Shown here in pieces: positions 42,658 to 54,291 of a DNA stretch of 64,000 nt. Location of the stretch: the NCBI GenBank assembly GCA_014155875.1, contig JACEFZ010014575.1, positions 248,001-312,000 of the forward strand, in the 5' to 3' direction. The first letter of the stretch is position 1; every line of letters begins with the position of its first letter. The translations under genes were made by a program, and so were the position numbers. Below the pieces are notes generated by a model that worked only from the letters and a program-made list of their open reading frames with translations, did no database searches and was not told the DNA's origin. Source of the stretch: Cepaea nemoralis (taxonomy: Eukaryota > Mollusca > Gastropoda > Stylommatophora > Helicidae).

Positions 42658-43940
42658 ACAACGTGCTCGTCTTAGGTGGTGGACGAAACCTCCTGCTATA
42701 TGCCTGTCGAACCTGAGTAACTCCTGATACACCATCTGAGTGACATCTGATACACCATCTGAAGATTGGTATGAATAATTCTGAGTACACCGCATATGCC
42801 ATCTGAACATTACTATGTCTGAGTACACCTTATGTACCATCTGAAGATTGAAATGAAGCTGCCTCAGAGGTCCATCTCATGATTTCCACATTGTGTTAGT
42901 TTTGATAGAAAATAATTCATTACCATAATCTTCATGATATAATTCTAACTTCTAAAAACAAACTGAATCTGTCTTCATCTTTCTGTAGGCATCATCTGTT
43001 TCTCATTAATTGTTGAGAAGTCAGAAATAATGATTTCCAGAGACATTTCTGTAGACAAGCAGTCCAAGTTCATCCACTTGCTTGTCTCTAGCCAGCTGGC
43101 ATTTATCACATCTGTGCCATCTTCACATCTAAAGTCACCTGTCAGATCACATCTATTGCTAACTTCACATCTGACGCCAGCTTTCATAGATTATATCTAT
43201 TGGCAGCTTTACATAGAAAGCCAGCTTTCATGGATCACATCTGTGCCATATTCACATCTAAAGCCAGTCTTCGTAGATCACATCTGTGCCATATTCACAT
43301 GTCAAGCCAGCTAACAGATCCCATCTATTGCTATCTTCACATCTAATGCCAGCTGTCATGTGGTAGCTTACATCTGTTGCTATATTCACTTAGAATGGAT
43401 GTATTGCCAGCAGTTTCTCTCAGGATTTTTAGCCTACATTCACTTCCCCATTCATCTGTTGATATCTTCAAAGTTAAACTATTGTCTTCTTTTACTCGTT
43501 TATCATTCACTTAGTTCTCTATTATGATTTTCATCAGGGTATAAGTCTTTTCTATACACAAAGTGCTTTTGTGCATTGGATCTTGATCAAGTTTATTACT
43601 ATTTCCATTTTTAATTATGTAGGCTTTCTTGGTGTTTTTTAACATTGTCTGGCTCAGTCTGCCTGATGTTTTTATAGTTACATTTTTCCTGTCACTGTCT
43701 GAGATTTTATATAACTATATTTTGCCTGTCTGTAAGATGTTTCTATATAACATTTTGCCTGTCCATGATTGTTCTATATAACTACATTTTGCCTGTCCAT
43801 GATTGTTCTATATAACTACATTTGTCTGCCCCTGTAGGTGAGATATATCTATATAACTACATTTTGCCAGCCCCTGTAGGTGTGATAAATATATTTAGCT
43901 ACATTTTGCCTGTCCATATCTGCCTGATTTGCTAAATAAA
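42658..43940 (+). other. PAN2: Candidate PAN2 3' UTR
   Basis: No open frame of interest follows the stop. Degenerate 40-45-bp repeats (CATCTGTGCCAT, TTCACATCTAAAG, CCAGCTTTCAT) occupy 43080-43390. A canonical AATAAA lies at 43935-43940; the next clear one is at 49240. The true 3' end needs transcript data. Confidence 0.4.
43935..43940 (+). terminator. Candidate polyadenylation signal
   Basis: AATAAA in TGCTAAATAAACACATTT, the first canonical hexamer that I see after the PAN2 stop codon. Downstream sequence is moderately T/G-rich. Unproven. Confidence 0.35.
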
Positions 43941-44034
43941 CACATTTGGTCTCGGCATGTCTGCGGATGCTTCTGTATAGCCCGATTGTCATGTTCTGTC
44001 TTCCAGCTGCTTGTGGATTGTCTGTGCACCATGT

Positions 44035-44195
44035 AACAGAGAGAACACACATCACCTTGTAACACAGCGCACACGTCACCTTGTAACACAACACACACGT
44101 CACTGTGTAACATAGAGCACACATGTCACCATGTAACAACACATGTCACCGTGTAACATAGAGCACACATGTCACCGTGTAACATAGAGCACACA
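44035..44195. repeat. 21-30-bp degenerate tandem repeat
   Basis: CACACATGTCACCGTGTAAC and related units (CACCTTGTAACACA) repeated about 6 times. Confidence 0.75.
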
Positions 44196-44270
44196 AGCCA
44201 CAGCATTGGGTCTGTCTGCCATCAGAGATGCCTCCCATGTTTCTCCATTCAGCCTCAACCTTGTTGACCC

Positions 44271-44560
44271 TGGAGTCTCCGTGGCGAAGTGGTCAAGCCG
44301 TTTGACTCGAGTTCCAAAGGCTGTGGGTTCGATTCCGGGCCACGTCCTTTGGTTCATGAGTTAAATTTTTCGGAGACTCCTGTGGGTCATCGCTAGAGCT
44401 ATGGAGTTGTGCTTGGTGTGACGCTTTCCGCCCTGCGGAAAAAGACCGAGCCATATGGGATAAAACCCGGTGCAATGAAGTCGACCCTGTTGTGACTTTT
44501 TGTTGACCCAGTGATCCTTGACCTGCCCCATTGTAGGATCCATCCACAGTTTATGCCAGG
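44271..44560 (+). mobile_element. tRNA(Ser)-like SINE
   Basis: The head resembles a tRNA gene: A box TGGCGAAGTGGTCAAGC, an anticodon-arm-like TTTGACTCGAGTTCCAAA, and a perfect B box GGTTCGATTCC followed by GGGCCACG. The body (CCTGCGGAAAAAGACCGAGC) is unrelated to a tRNA. There is no variable arm and no discriminator-plus-terminator, so a SINE is far likelier than a functional tRNA. Confidence 0.75.
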
Positions 44561-44734
44561 ACAATTCCCATTTGAGGACATGGTTAGTCCACTTCCAGAG
44601 TCTTTATCTATATCCAGAGGGCATTTATATCTACTAGGTTGCTTCATGTAGGCAATTCTAGGGTTTTCAGTGTTTGTTCAGAAAGGGTTTTAAAAGCTGG
44701 TTGTTTACATCTGGAGACATTTCTGTCTTTGTAT

Positions 44735-45335
44735 CCAGCCTCCTGTGTACAGAAAGTTGTCACTGTCAGTGCTTCAGCCTCCTATGTGTACAGAAAGTTG
44801 TCACTGTCAGTGCTTCAGCCTCTTGTGTACAGAAAGTTGACACTGTCAGTGCTCCAGCCTCCTGTGTACAGAAAGTTGTCACTGTCAGTGCTCCAGCCTC
44901 CTGTATGACAGAAAGTTGTCACTGTCAGTGCTCCAGCCTCCTGTATGACAGAAAGTTGACACTGTCAGTGCTCCAGCCTCCTGTATGACAGAAAGTTGTC
45001 ACTGTCAGTGCTCCAGCCTCCTGTATGACAGAAAGTTGTCACTGTCAGTGCTCCAGCCTCCTGTATGACAGAAAGTTGACACTGTCAGTGCTCCAGCCTC
45101 CTGTATGACAGAAAGTTGTCACTGTCAGTGCTCCAGCCTCCTGTATGACAGAAAGTTGTCACTGTCAGTGCTCCAGCCTCCTGTATGACAGAAAGTTGTC
45201 ACTGTCAGTGCTCCAGCCTCGTGCATGTACAGAAAGTTGTCATTGTCAGTGCTCCAGCCTCCTGCAATTACAGAAAGTTGTCACTCTGTGTCCAGCCTCC
45301 TGCATGTACAGAAAGTTGTCACTCTCAGAACTTCA
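44735..45335. repeat. 40-bp minisatellite, about 15 copies
   Basis: Unit GTTGTCACTGTCAGTGCTCC then AGCCTCCTGTATGACAGAAA. The first and last copies have TGTGTACAG instead of TATGACAG. Confidence 0.93.
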
Positions 45336-45514
45336 GTCATGGTGCTATTCTGCCAGGATATCCACATGCTGCGGTTCACAGCTGCTGTTTGGTCTTGTTC
45401 ATCTCTCGGTTGTGTGAATAATGAACAATTCTGGGATTGTCTGTCATGTCTGCCCTGTTTGAGCTCTCACAAAGTTTTCTGTCAGGATCCGTGATTGCTA
45501 TCTGATGCTTTGTC

Positions 45515-46045
45515 TCTTCATCTTCTGTAGATTATTGATAAACATCTAAGACTTCATTATTCCATCTTCTGTAGATAATTGATAAATATCTGACTTTAGT
45601 ATCTTCATCTTCTGTAGATTATTGATAAATATCTGAATTTATCTTCATCTCCTGTAGATAATTGATAAATATCTCACTTTATTATCTTCATCTTCTATAT
45701 ATTGTTGATAAATATCTGTCTTTATTATCTTCATCTTCTATATATAATTGATAAATATCTCACTTTATTATCTTCATCTTCTATATATTGTTGATAAATA
45801 TCTCACTTTATTATCTTTATCTTCAGTAGATTAGTGATATCTTACACTTAGTATATGCATCTTCTAAAGACTGTTGATAAATATCTGACATTATTATCTT
45901 AATCTTCTATAGATTGATAAATATCTGACTTTATTATCTTCATCTTCTTAGACTATTGATAAATATCTCAGACTTTATTATCTTCATCTTCTATAGATTA
46001 GTGATAAATCTAAGACTTTAGTATCTCCATCTTCTACTGATACCT
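45515..46045. repeat. About 43-bp degenerate minisatellite, about 12 copies
   Basis: TTATCTTCATCTTCTATAGA then TTATTGATAAATATCTGACT with indels. AT-rich. Confidence 0.85.
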
Positions 46046-46610
46046 GAGGACTATCTAGGTGTTATTTACTGTCCTCCCAAGCTTTCAAAGATTGTTAGGA
46101 AATTACCCCAACCTCATGTTGGTATGAACTATCATAACCACAGCTGCTGTTTCGTGTGTTTTTAAGTAAGAAAGAACTTTACATTTGTCTGCTATTTCAT
46201 ATTGGCTTAAGAAGACAGACATAATTAACCCATCATCTCTCACATATCAATATATCTTGTAATTACTAAAATCATATGATTTAGATATTGTAACCCAGAA
46301 GGTTGTGTGACAGATATTTTGCTTGAGTGGCCGGGCTTTGAAGACAAATCATTTCTGTGGCTTTTAAGATATGGGACTTATTCTCTTAAAATGACTAGCA
46401 TTTGGTTTAGTGTCGATGTTAAAACAAGATCTTGTAATCACAGTACTGAGGAATGTATCATTTGGAACCTGCTGGCGTTGCCTGGAATGTATCTCTTTGT
46501 ATCATTGTATCACCTTGTATCATGTTGGACTCACTTCAGTGTATTCCATCCTATAGTATTTGGGACACGGCCACTCGGCCATGTCATGATAATCACTGAT
46601 GGTTGATGGT
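46046..46610. other. Unassigned intergenic DNA
   Basis: Non-repetitive, no supported coding sequence. A 99-codon frame at 46307-46606 shows no family resemblance. Confidence 0.5.
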
Positions 46611-47025
46611 CACTCATGTGTTGGGCTGGTCACCTGGCTGTATGAGGTTGGTGACTCAGCTGTGCGAGGTTGGTGACTCAGCTGTGCGAGGTTGGTGACT
46701 CAGCTATACGAGGTTGGTGAGTCAGCTTCATGAGGCTGGTGACGCAGCCCCATGGGATTGGTGATGCAGCCCCATGGGGTTGGTGAGTCAGTTGTATGGG
46801 GAAGGTTGGTGACGCAGTTCCATGGGGTTGGTGAGTCAGCTGCATGAGGGAGGTTGGTGATGCAGCTCCATGGGGTTGTGACTCTGATGCAGAGGCTTGG
46901 TGACTCAGCCCCTTGAGGTTGACTCAGCTCTGTGAGTGAGGTTGGTGACTCAGCTGTTTGACATTGGTGACTCAGCTGTTTGACATTGGTGTCTCAGCTA
47001 TTTGACATTGGTGACTCAGCTGGAC
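46611..47025. repeat. About 22-bp degenerate minisatellite, about 17 copies
   Basis: GGTTGGTGACTCAGCTGTGC and variants (CCATGGGGTTGGTGA, TTTGACATTGGTGACTCAGC). Confidence 0.85.
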
Positions 47026-47990
47026 AATTGTGGTCATTTCACAAATCATAGTAGCGAGGTTTCTGTGCCCCAGATACATTGGCCTGACGCCATGTGTCAA
47101 GTAATTATGAAATTACATGTATATAATGCTGTGTTTTCAAAACTAGATTTTATCTTTCAATGCCGTGTTTTTTGGTGCCTAAAACTAATTTGTAACGTGT
47201 GTGTACATGTAGGTAAAACTTGCTTTTAATATGTCGTTTTCTGTATGTGTTTGTAAAAAAAAATCTTTCATCTGTGAAAATAAGCAATCATCGGGAAAGG
47301 GTCAGAATCAGTATTGTTTTAAAATGTGTAACTGATTGGGGAATCATGTCCAGTGGGTGCATTTGTGTTGGTGCAAATCACATAAGGTGAGGTGCGTAGA
47401 TTCTGGCTGAGGTTTGGGGTGTGTTGAAGCCTCATTCATGCAGAAACTGTCTCGTTTTAGCCACAGTCCTTATTTGTCTTGACTTGGTGTGTGGGAGCAA
47501 ACGTAGCATTGTTTCCTTGGATAGACACCACATAATCGGAGCCATCTGTGATTTATTTGTTTAGCCACAGAAGTCATACATTTTAAAATCAGTATGTGAA
47601 TTTTAGTTGATTTTTACAAATCAAGTTTGATTTCTTGAAAAAATTAAATTCTGAATATGGCATGGAAAAGTGATATTTGAAATGTGTAATGTGAAATATG
47701 TTTCAGTGTGACATGATTGGTATTTCCTTGAAACAGCTAAAATGTCTGAATTTGTAATCTAAGATTGTAAAATGTTTCAATGTAACACAAGTGGGATTTC
47801 TGTGAAACAGCTAAATTGACTGAATTTGAAATTGTAAAATTAGTTGTGAAACATAACATGGCCTGACATTCCGCTGTTGTAATCACCCATCTGTTTTATG
47901 ATAGCAGAATGTTTAGAGTACATTGCCTTTCTGTGTACTTGAAGTGAGTTCTGGCAGTGTGGTTGTTGTCACACATGGGATGTTGGCTTG
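47026..47990. other. Unassigned intergenic DNA
   Basis: AT-rich, with a weak internal duplication (GTAAAATGTTTCAATGTAAC / GTGAAATATGTTTCAGTGTG near 47690-47790). No gene seen. Confidence 0.5.
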
Positions 47991-48880
47991 TGTGGCTCCA
48001 GTGCATGACTTATGGGTTTGTGGGTGGGACATTCATGGGTGTGACATTCATGGGTGCATAGCTCTTGGGTGTGGCTTGTGGGTGTGACATTCATGGGTGC
48101 ATGGCACAAGGGTGTGGCTTGTGGGTGTGACATTCATGGGTGCATGGCACATGGGTGCATGACTACCGGGTGTGTCTATGGGTGTGTGACTCTAGTGCAC
48201 GACTTATGGGCTTTTGGATGTGACATAGCTTGTGGGTTATTTACTCATGACTTGGTGTATAACTCGTGAATGTAGACTCATAGATGTGTCTCTAGTGCAT
48301 GACTTAGGGTGTGTGCCTGTGGGTTTGTGACTCATGGGTGCATGGCTCATGGGTGCATGACTCTTGAGTGTCTTGTGGGTGCTAGTGCATGACTTAAGCA
48401 TTTGTGGCTTGTGGTTGTGTGACTTGTGGGTGTGTGGTTAGTGGTTGCGTGACTCGTGGGTGTGTGATTAGTGGTTGTGTGACTCACGGGTGTGTCACTT
48501 AGTGCATGGGTTTGTGTGACTCGTGGGTTCATGACTGACAACTGTGTTGCTCCTGGGTGCATAGCTTTTGGGTGCATGACCCATGTTTGCATGAGTAGTG
48601 GCTCATTTGTGCTTGGCTCATGGATGTATGGCTAATTATGAGACTTTGGTTATGTGATGACTCATGGTGATGCGACGACTCATGGTGATGCAGCCAGTTG
48701 ACTTAACACTTTTGCCACATGTGGCATCATGACTGGTGTGACATTTGTGAATTGACCCATGTCATGATTGCATGACTGCTGTTCGTCATGTGACTGGTGT
48801 GATTAGTCATGTGACTGATGTGTATTGTCATGTGACTGATGTGCATTATCATGTGACTGATATGCATTGTCATGTGATGT
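47991..48880. repeat. Degenerate TGGGTG(T/C)(A/G)TGACT minisatellite-like block
   Basis: Short motif families CATGGGTGCATGACT, GTGGGTGTGTGACT, TCATGTGACTGATGTGCATT. Too diverged for a clean unit length. Confidence 0.75.
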
Positions 48881-49380
48881 TTGAGGCTTCTGGTTATGGC
48901 TGCCACATTCAGCTGCATGGGTCGACAGGAACCACATGAGAAGTGAGGCTCGTGATTCACCATCAGGGTTTGTGTACGTAAATAAATGGTGTGTGCCACA
49001 TGGTTATGTGTGATCCATGTGGCCACATGGAGGTGTATCATGTACATTGTATGGTTGTGCATGCACCTGTGATGCTGCATATTTGGTTAGCTGAATATTC
49101 CTCGGTGCCATGTGGTTTGTGTGTGCAAGCCAGGGCGTTGTTTGTGCAAGCCTGGTTTTCCTGTTGTATGTGAAGAGAACACCTTCTACAGGAAACAACT
49201 TTCTGAGATGACTGATGTTGCCTATAACTATTGTACAAGAATAAAATGTGGAACTTCTCCATATTTGTCTCATTGTGTTTGTATGGTGTTGTGTGAGAGA
49301 GATAAATGTGTATCATTGTGTGAGAGAGATGCCATGTTGTTGTCAATGTGTGAGAGAGATACATGTTTGTGTTAATGTGT
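48881..49380. other. Unassigned DNA with a TGTGTGAGAGAGAT repeat
   Basis: TGTGTGAGAGAGAT is repeated four times in 49287-49375. An AATAAA at 49240 could be a distal polyadenylation signal. No coding sequence supported. Confidence 0.5.
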
Positions 49381-50430
49381 CCCCTCTGCTGTGTCTCCAC
49401 CTTATTGAGGTAGAGGGGTTTGAGTGTTCCAATGACCCCAAGAGCTATGCCGACGGTAGCACAGCTACTGGTAGGGTCTCCTATGGCAGACAGGTCAAAG
49501 GATAGGAACCAGATGAAGAGAGACACAAACCTGCTGCCTTGTAGGTAGACTGGGGACAGTCAAAGGCTTGGGAAAGCACACCTGAAAAAATGTGTTTCGA
49601 AATCGGATTGATAGAGCCACAGGCTTGACAAAGCAGAGCAACGTAACTTAATCAATTCATGATGTCACAGAGGTGGTCACCTTCCCCTGTGCTGTGGAGT
49701 CAAGGCACAGAGGAGTAGGGTAGAGCTATTGACCAAACACCTCGGATACTCAACATACTACAGTGGAATGCCAAAGGAGTTTTTAACAAGAAAGTCCCCT
49801 TAATACATCGTCTTCATAAAGATAGAATAGATATGGCATGCATTCAGGAGACACACCTCAACGTCCATCAGAGGATATCAGGTCACATGTTTCGACCGTG
49901 AAGGACACAAACGAGGAGTTCTAATACTTTGCTGCAAGGTATTGCATTTTGTGTATCTATGACAACTAATAGGAAATTATGGGTGTTTATATAATGATAA
50001 AAGACATGAAAATAAGAATATACAAGCCGGAAGGTTAACCGGGTCAATTAACAACCTGGTCAACAAACCCCTGCAGAAGTCAGCCTAAAGGTGCAGTATC
50101 ACAGCTCCGCTGTAAACAGGCACAACACAGTCACATCCGAAAAAAGACTCCGGATGAATGCAGAAGAAGAATAAGAATTTACGATCTGCATAGCCCAGCA
50201 GATAAGGACCTTACACTTTCAAACATGAAAATAACTGACACAAACTGCATTATTGTCGGAGACTTTAATAGCCGTTCAGAAAGATGGGGATACCCAGATA
50301 CTGACAACAGGAGATGAAGTGGAGGACTGGGACTGAAATCTCCATCTACTCAAAGTGGATGACACACCGAGCTTCCACTCCAGAAGATGGTTTACCACTT
50401 CTACTCCAGTCTTAGCTTTCTGCATAGGAG
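49381..50430 (+). mobile_element. I-like LINE 5' part: leader and APE endonuclease
   Basis: After a probable leader (TGCTGTGTCTCCACCTTATT), the endonuclease start reads LRILQWNAKGVFNKK, then DMACIQETHL (catalytic Glu of QETH) and, beyond the inserted SINE, CIIVGDFNSRSERWG (GDFN motif). These three motifs define the APE domain. Broken by stops and by the SINE at 50024-50169. It may be the 5' half of the element whose RNase H end lies at 51060-52096. Confidence 0.75.
50024..50169 (+). mobile_element. GAAG-tailed SINE with 13-bp TSD
   Basis: Flanked by AATAAGAATATAC (50011-50023) and AATAAGAATTTAC (50170-50182). Starts with AAGCCGGAAGGTTAACC and ends AGAAGAAG. Inserted inside a LINE endonuclease frame. 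Confidence 0.88.
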
Positions 50431-51040
50431 AGATCTGTCATGATCTTAAATTACATGGACATTTGGCTCGATCTCTCAGAACAGGGGATGAAACAATCAT
50501 ACACTCTCAATGATTGGACTCTCACACGCAGCCACATGTAGTAACCTTTTAATCGCGGAAAACTATTTACATTAACTACATTCTTGGATAGTTGCGCGCT
50601 TAACAACATGAAGTATATACATGGTACATCTTAGATTAATACATGTCTCTCACTCTGTCGCAGCTTACACACACTCCGCTCTACTAGTCAGCCACGCTAT
50701 CTCACAGCAGTCAGAGAACACAAGCGCAACTCTCTCAGTCCGTCCTGTCTCGCTGTCCTGAACCCGTCTGCCGGACACAGGTATTATTGGTCAGACCTTG
50801 CCTTCTCGCCCTTTTTGAGTATTGTCCCTTAGTTGGACGAGTACTTTGTTTGACAATGGACTCAGCACAGACCGGAAGTTAACAGCGACTTATGCTATCT
50901 TTCAAGCTACGCCCCCCCCCCCCCCATCACAACAAAAGACATGTTAGGCTTTCAACCGTCAACTTGTATGACGATTTCAGAACCAGAACACTAACTCTTA
51001 TGGCCAGATATTCTAATTCTGGTCTGTCAAATTTAGTACA
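50431..51040. other. Unassigned segment between two LINE halves
   Basis: GC-moderate, non-coding, with a C14-16 run at about 50912. It may be an LTR-like or other insertion in the LINE, but I found no terminal repeats or TSD by eye. Confidence 0.4.
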
Positions 51041-52096
51041 CATTGTCCACCTCTAGTTGATGCTACCTTGGTCTGCCGACTGTTGCTGGTAGGCTCAAGG
51101 TGATGCAGGCGAAGGCATACCTCAGAGTAGCTGCAGACACAGACCACCCACTGCATGAGGCGCTGGACACCGTTAAGGGTCAGCGACTGATAAGAGGGAA
51201 ATCATGCATGGCTCAGGCGGAGGATACGATTAGGCAGGTGTGCCCCTTGGAGACCATTAGGCGTGGAGAGGAGTGGGTCAGAGTGCCAGCGGAGCAGTCA
51301 GACTTGTGCAGAGTTATAATCACATTGAGCCGGGAGTGCAGGGAGTAGCCAGCAGGGGCCACGGAAGTGGAAATCCAGCAACTAATTCAGGATAATGCTC
51401 GCTCAGGTGATGTGATTATCTACACAGATGGGTCGATGTTGAGAGGTAGGAGAAGTGCCTGGGGGTTCTTAGCAAAAGCCAATGGTCGACGTTTAGTGCA
51501 GGAGAGCCAGGCATATGATACCACAACATCTAGCTTAAGAATGGAGGTGGAGGCGGTCAGTGCAGCTTTCCGCTGGATGGAGAATACGATATACACACAC
51601 ACATCGTGATTGTAACTGACTCAGAAAGCATGCTGAGTAGGGTGAAGACAGGCAAGTTTCGTGCAGAGTGGCTTGCTTCGCTTCGGAAGTCACGGATGAT
51701 AAGCATCGCCTGGATCTTTTCTCCGGGGCATGCTGGTGTGCTGGGGAATGAACAGGCAGACAGATTGGCTGGCTCTGCAAAACTTGGTGGAGTATTGATG
51801 CATGACAAAGCAGATGTGGTTGACCTTGTGGGAGCATGTGTACACCTCGGAGGGGCAAATGGATCACCATGGTCTGGCAAGAATGCGACAGCGAGGGGTG
51901 ACGAGCGGATCTGGCCGACGATCAACACTCAGAGGAAAGGCTAGACGGACATATAATCAGATTGCTACTGGTAATATTAGTGTTGGAACTCTTCGCTGGC
52001 TGCTGAGGATGGGGACGGAGCGCTTATGGGAATGCCCCGAATGCTGTGATGTCGGTTCCTAAATCAATCAATCAATCAATCAATCAATCAACCAAC
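51041..52096 (+). mobile_element. I-like LINE 3' end: RNase H domain, AATC tail
   Basis: Same family as 14480-15280 and clearly similar throughout. Contains MQAKAYLRVAADTDHPLHEA, then [44 protein letters not shown] (after a shift near 51600), [20 protein letters not shown] and CPEC. Frameshifts at about 51600 and 51830. Ends in AATCAATCAATC, which runs into a longer microsatellite. Confidence 0.88.
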
Positions 52097-52170
52097 CAAC
52101 CAACCCACCCACCCACCCACCCACCCAACCAACCAACCAACCACCCAACCAACCAATCAATCAATCAATT
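52057..52170. repeat. AATC/AACC/ACCC compound microsatellite
   Basis: The LINE tail (AATC)n passes into (AACC)n, (ACCC)n and back through (AACC)n to (AATC)n: a symmetric compound tetranucleotide run. Confidence 0.92.
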
Positions 52171-52655
52171 AGTTGACGCTACTTGGTGTTTTGTAGTCAA
52201 TTTGACCACTCTGAAACAACAAACATATGCATGCCCCAATTTTACCAAAAGTCAGATTATCTCCCTTTAGAAACAATTGTAAATAATTATGCGGGGTAAT
52301 TTTCAGATGCTTTAAAAAAAAATAAAGTACATTTTTTTCTTTGTTCTAAGTGCCAGACGTTTGATCTCTATTTACAATACTGATATATTTGACTCTATTG
52401 GAAATCCAAGAATCAAGAGATGATCCTTAGATCACAAAAGTATAAATCCTTTCTCTAAATGTCTCATATGTAAATTATAAAGTCACATTTTCATTCACTC
52501 GCTCATCCATACTTAAGTATTTTTGTGTATAGTCTGCTAGTTGAAAGTCCAACAACAAGAAACACGCGGCCGGAGACTGGTCGGGGGCCGGGGGTCTGGT
52601 CGGGGGCCGGGTGATCCAAAAAAAAAAAAACACCTCACATAAGCATCACTTTAAA
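52171..52655. other. Unassigned AT-rich DNA
   Basis: No gene. A small GC-rich direct repeat GGTCGGGGGCCGGG occurs at about 52579-52608, before an A-run. Confidence 0.5.
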
Positions 52656-52900
52656 TGTGGGCCCGGTGGACCACTGTGGGCAATAGCTCACAGTGGGACT
52701 AAGGGTCCACGCCAAAAACAGGGGAGGCGGGGAACCAGCTAGTCTGGGATGACCGCCAACCCCCCCCCCCCCCCCCCAAAAAAAAATAAATAAATAAATA
52801 AATAAGTGGGACTAAGGGTCCACGCCAAAAAACAGGGGGAGGCGGGGTTACCAGCTAGTCTGGGGTGACCGCCAAACCCCCCCCCCCCCCCCCCCACCAA
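52656..52900. repeat. About 117-bp direct duplication with long poly-C/poly-A
   Basis: GTGGGACTAAGGGTCCACGC ... CCAGCTAGTCTGGG then TGACCGCCAA and a C run of about 17-20, present twice (52693 and 52806 starts). The C/A runs make exact length unreliable. Confidence 0.8.
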
Positions 52901-52904
52901 AAAA

Positions 52905-53070
52905 AAAAGCAGTGGTTCGGATCGCATCGGTAACTCACGGGGTATGTGAGCCGGCCGTTCAGAAAGCAATGACAAACTACTGAGCGTAATCTTGCCAAGA
53001 AATCAACAATCAGCTGAAAGATGCTTGTGTTGACAGCTAAGTCCTGTAAAGGATATGCAAAAAAAAAAAA
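52905..53070 (+). mobile_element. SINE copy (family of 1528-1705) with A-rich tail
   Basis: Contains TTCAGAAAGCAATGACAAAC, CTTGCCAAGAAATCAAC and TCCTGTAAAGGATATGC followed by a 15-A run. Confidence 0.65.
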
Positions 53071-53129
53071 AAAATGCATCACTTAATGGAATTTATACGA
53101 TGATTGTGTATTGCCATAAGTTTTAGCAT

Positions 53130-53488
53130 ATGACAAGTCTTAAAAAAAAAAAAGATGTGCAGTCGCTCGACGTGGGAATATCAAACAAGCCGCGAAGGTC
53201 TCAAGGCTCAAACAGGCTCAATTTTAAATCACGTAATAAGTACATGTCTTTAGGGGATAAAATCGGTGAAAAATTCAGAGAGGCGGCATACGTTGGAGAC
53301 TTGCCTCTGTTAACCAAATTGGAACTGCAAGGTGTAGATTTAAACAGCAAACATAGCATGAATGGCTGGACAGCTTTGCACTGGGCATGCAAGTAGAACC
53401 ATATAGCTGTTGTGAAGTACTTGCTTGACAGAGGTGCAGACAAAAATGTTAAGAATAAAGATGGACACATTCCAGCATAGCTGTAACA
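53130..53488 (+). pseudogene. ANKRD40-like ankyrin pseudogene fragment
   Basis: One frame encodes EKFREAAYVGDLPLLTKL, then NGWTALHWACK, and after a stop NHIAVVKYLLDRGADKNV and KNKDGHIPA before a second stop. NGWT-x-LHWACKRNH followed by VVxYLLxxGADK is highly characteristic of the ANKRD40 N-terminus. Both stops (TAG at 53394-53396 and 53484-53486) are single-base changes of expected Arg/Lys and Gln codons. There are no introns and an AATAAA at about 53544, so it is probably an old processed copy. If read-through or RNA editing occurred it would still be only a fragment. Confidence 0.7.
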
Positions 53489-53619
53489 TTTTGTTACAAT
53501 GTTGTAACTCTGATTGAGGACACAAGTTGGTTGGTATACAATTACAATAAAGCAGTGCATATGTAATAAGGCATGACAATGACATTATAATTAAGCAGTA
53601 TAGAATTGCTAAGGCAAAT

Positions 53620-54258
53620 ATTACAGTGGTTGGGTGTGGGTGTGCGGGTGGGTGTGTGTGAGGGTGAGGGATGTGTGTTTGGAGGGGTGGCTGGGGTGTG
53701 TGAGTGTGGGTGGGTAGATGGATGCTGTATGTGTTAATGAGTGGGTGAGGAATGTGTGAGTGTTAGTGGTTGGGGGATAAATACGTGTGTGGAGGGATGT
53801 GTGAGGAGGATGAGTGTATGGGTGGGGGATGTGTGTGCTTTGGGTGTGCGTGGATGGGAGAGGTGTGTTTGTGAATGGGGAATGTGTTGGTGGGTGGGGA
53901 TGTGTGTGAGGGATGTGTGTATTGGTGGGGAGATGTGTGTGTGGGTGGGGATGTGTGGTTAAGGGATGTGTGGCTGGGGGATGGGTGGGTGGGTAGAGGA
54001 TGTGTGGGTTGGTGATTGTATATGGGTAAGGGTGTGTGGTTAAGGGATGTTTGGTTGCGGGATGGGTGGGTGGAGGGAGGATGTGATGATGGGTAGAGGA
54101 TATGTGGATGGGTGAGTGTGTGTAGGTTAGGAGATGGTGGGGGATGTTTGTATGGGTGAGCTCGGGATCTGTGAGTGGGTTGGGGGAGCTGGGAGATTAT
54201 TTGGGTGGGTGCGTAATTTGTGTGTGGGTAGGTGCGAGATATGTGAGATGGTGGGGAG

Positions 54259-54291
<33 letters not shown>

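Noticed and set aside
42497..42727. Alternative 76-codon frame over the PAN2 last exon
   Set aside because: It is the wrong frame of the exon; the PAN2 frame has the conserved ELYEAGRK motif and correct phase.
44277..44347. Functional tRNA-Ser gene
   Set aside because: A and B boxes are good, but there is no class II variable arm, no closed acceptor stem that I can pair confidently, and no T-run terminator. The sequence continues as a SINE body.
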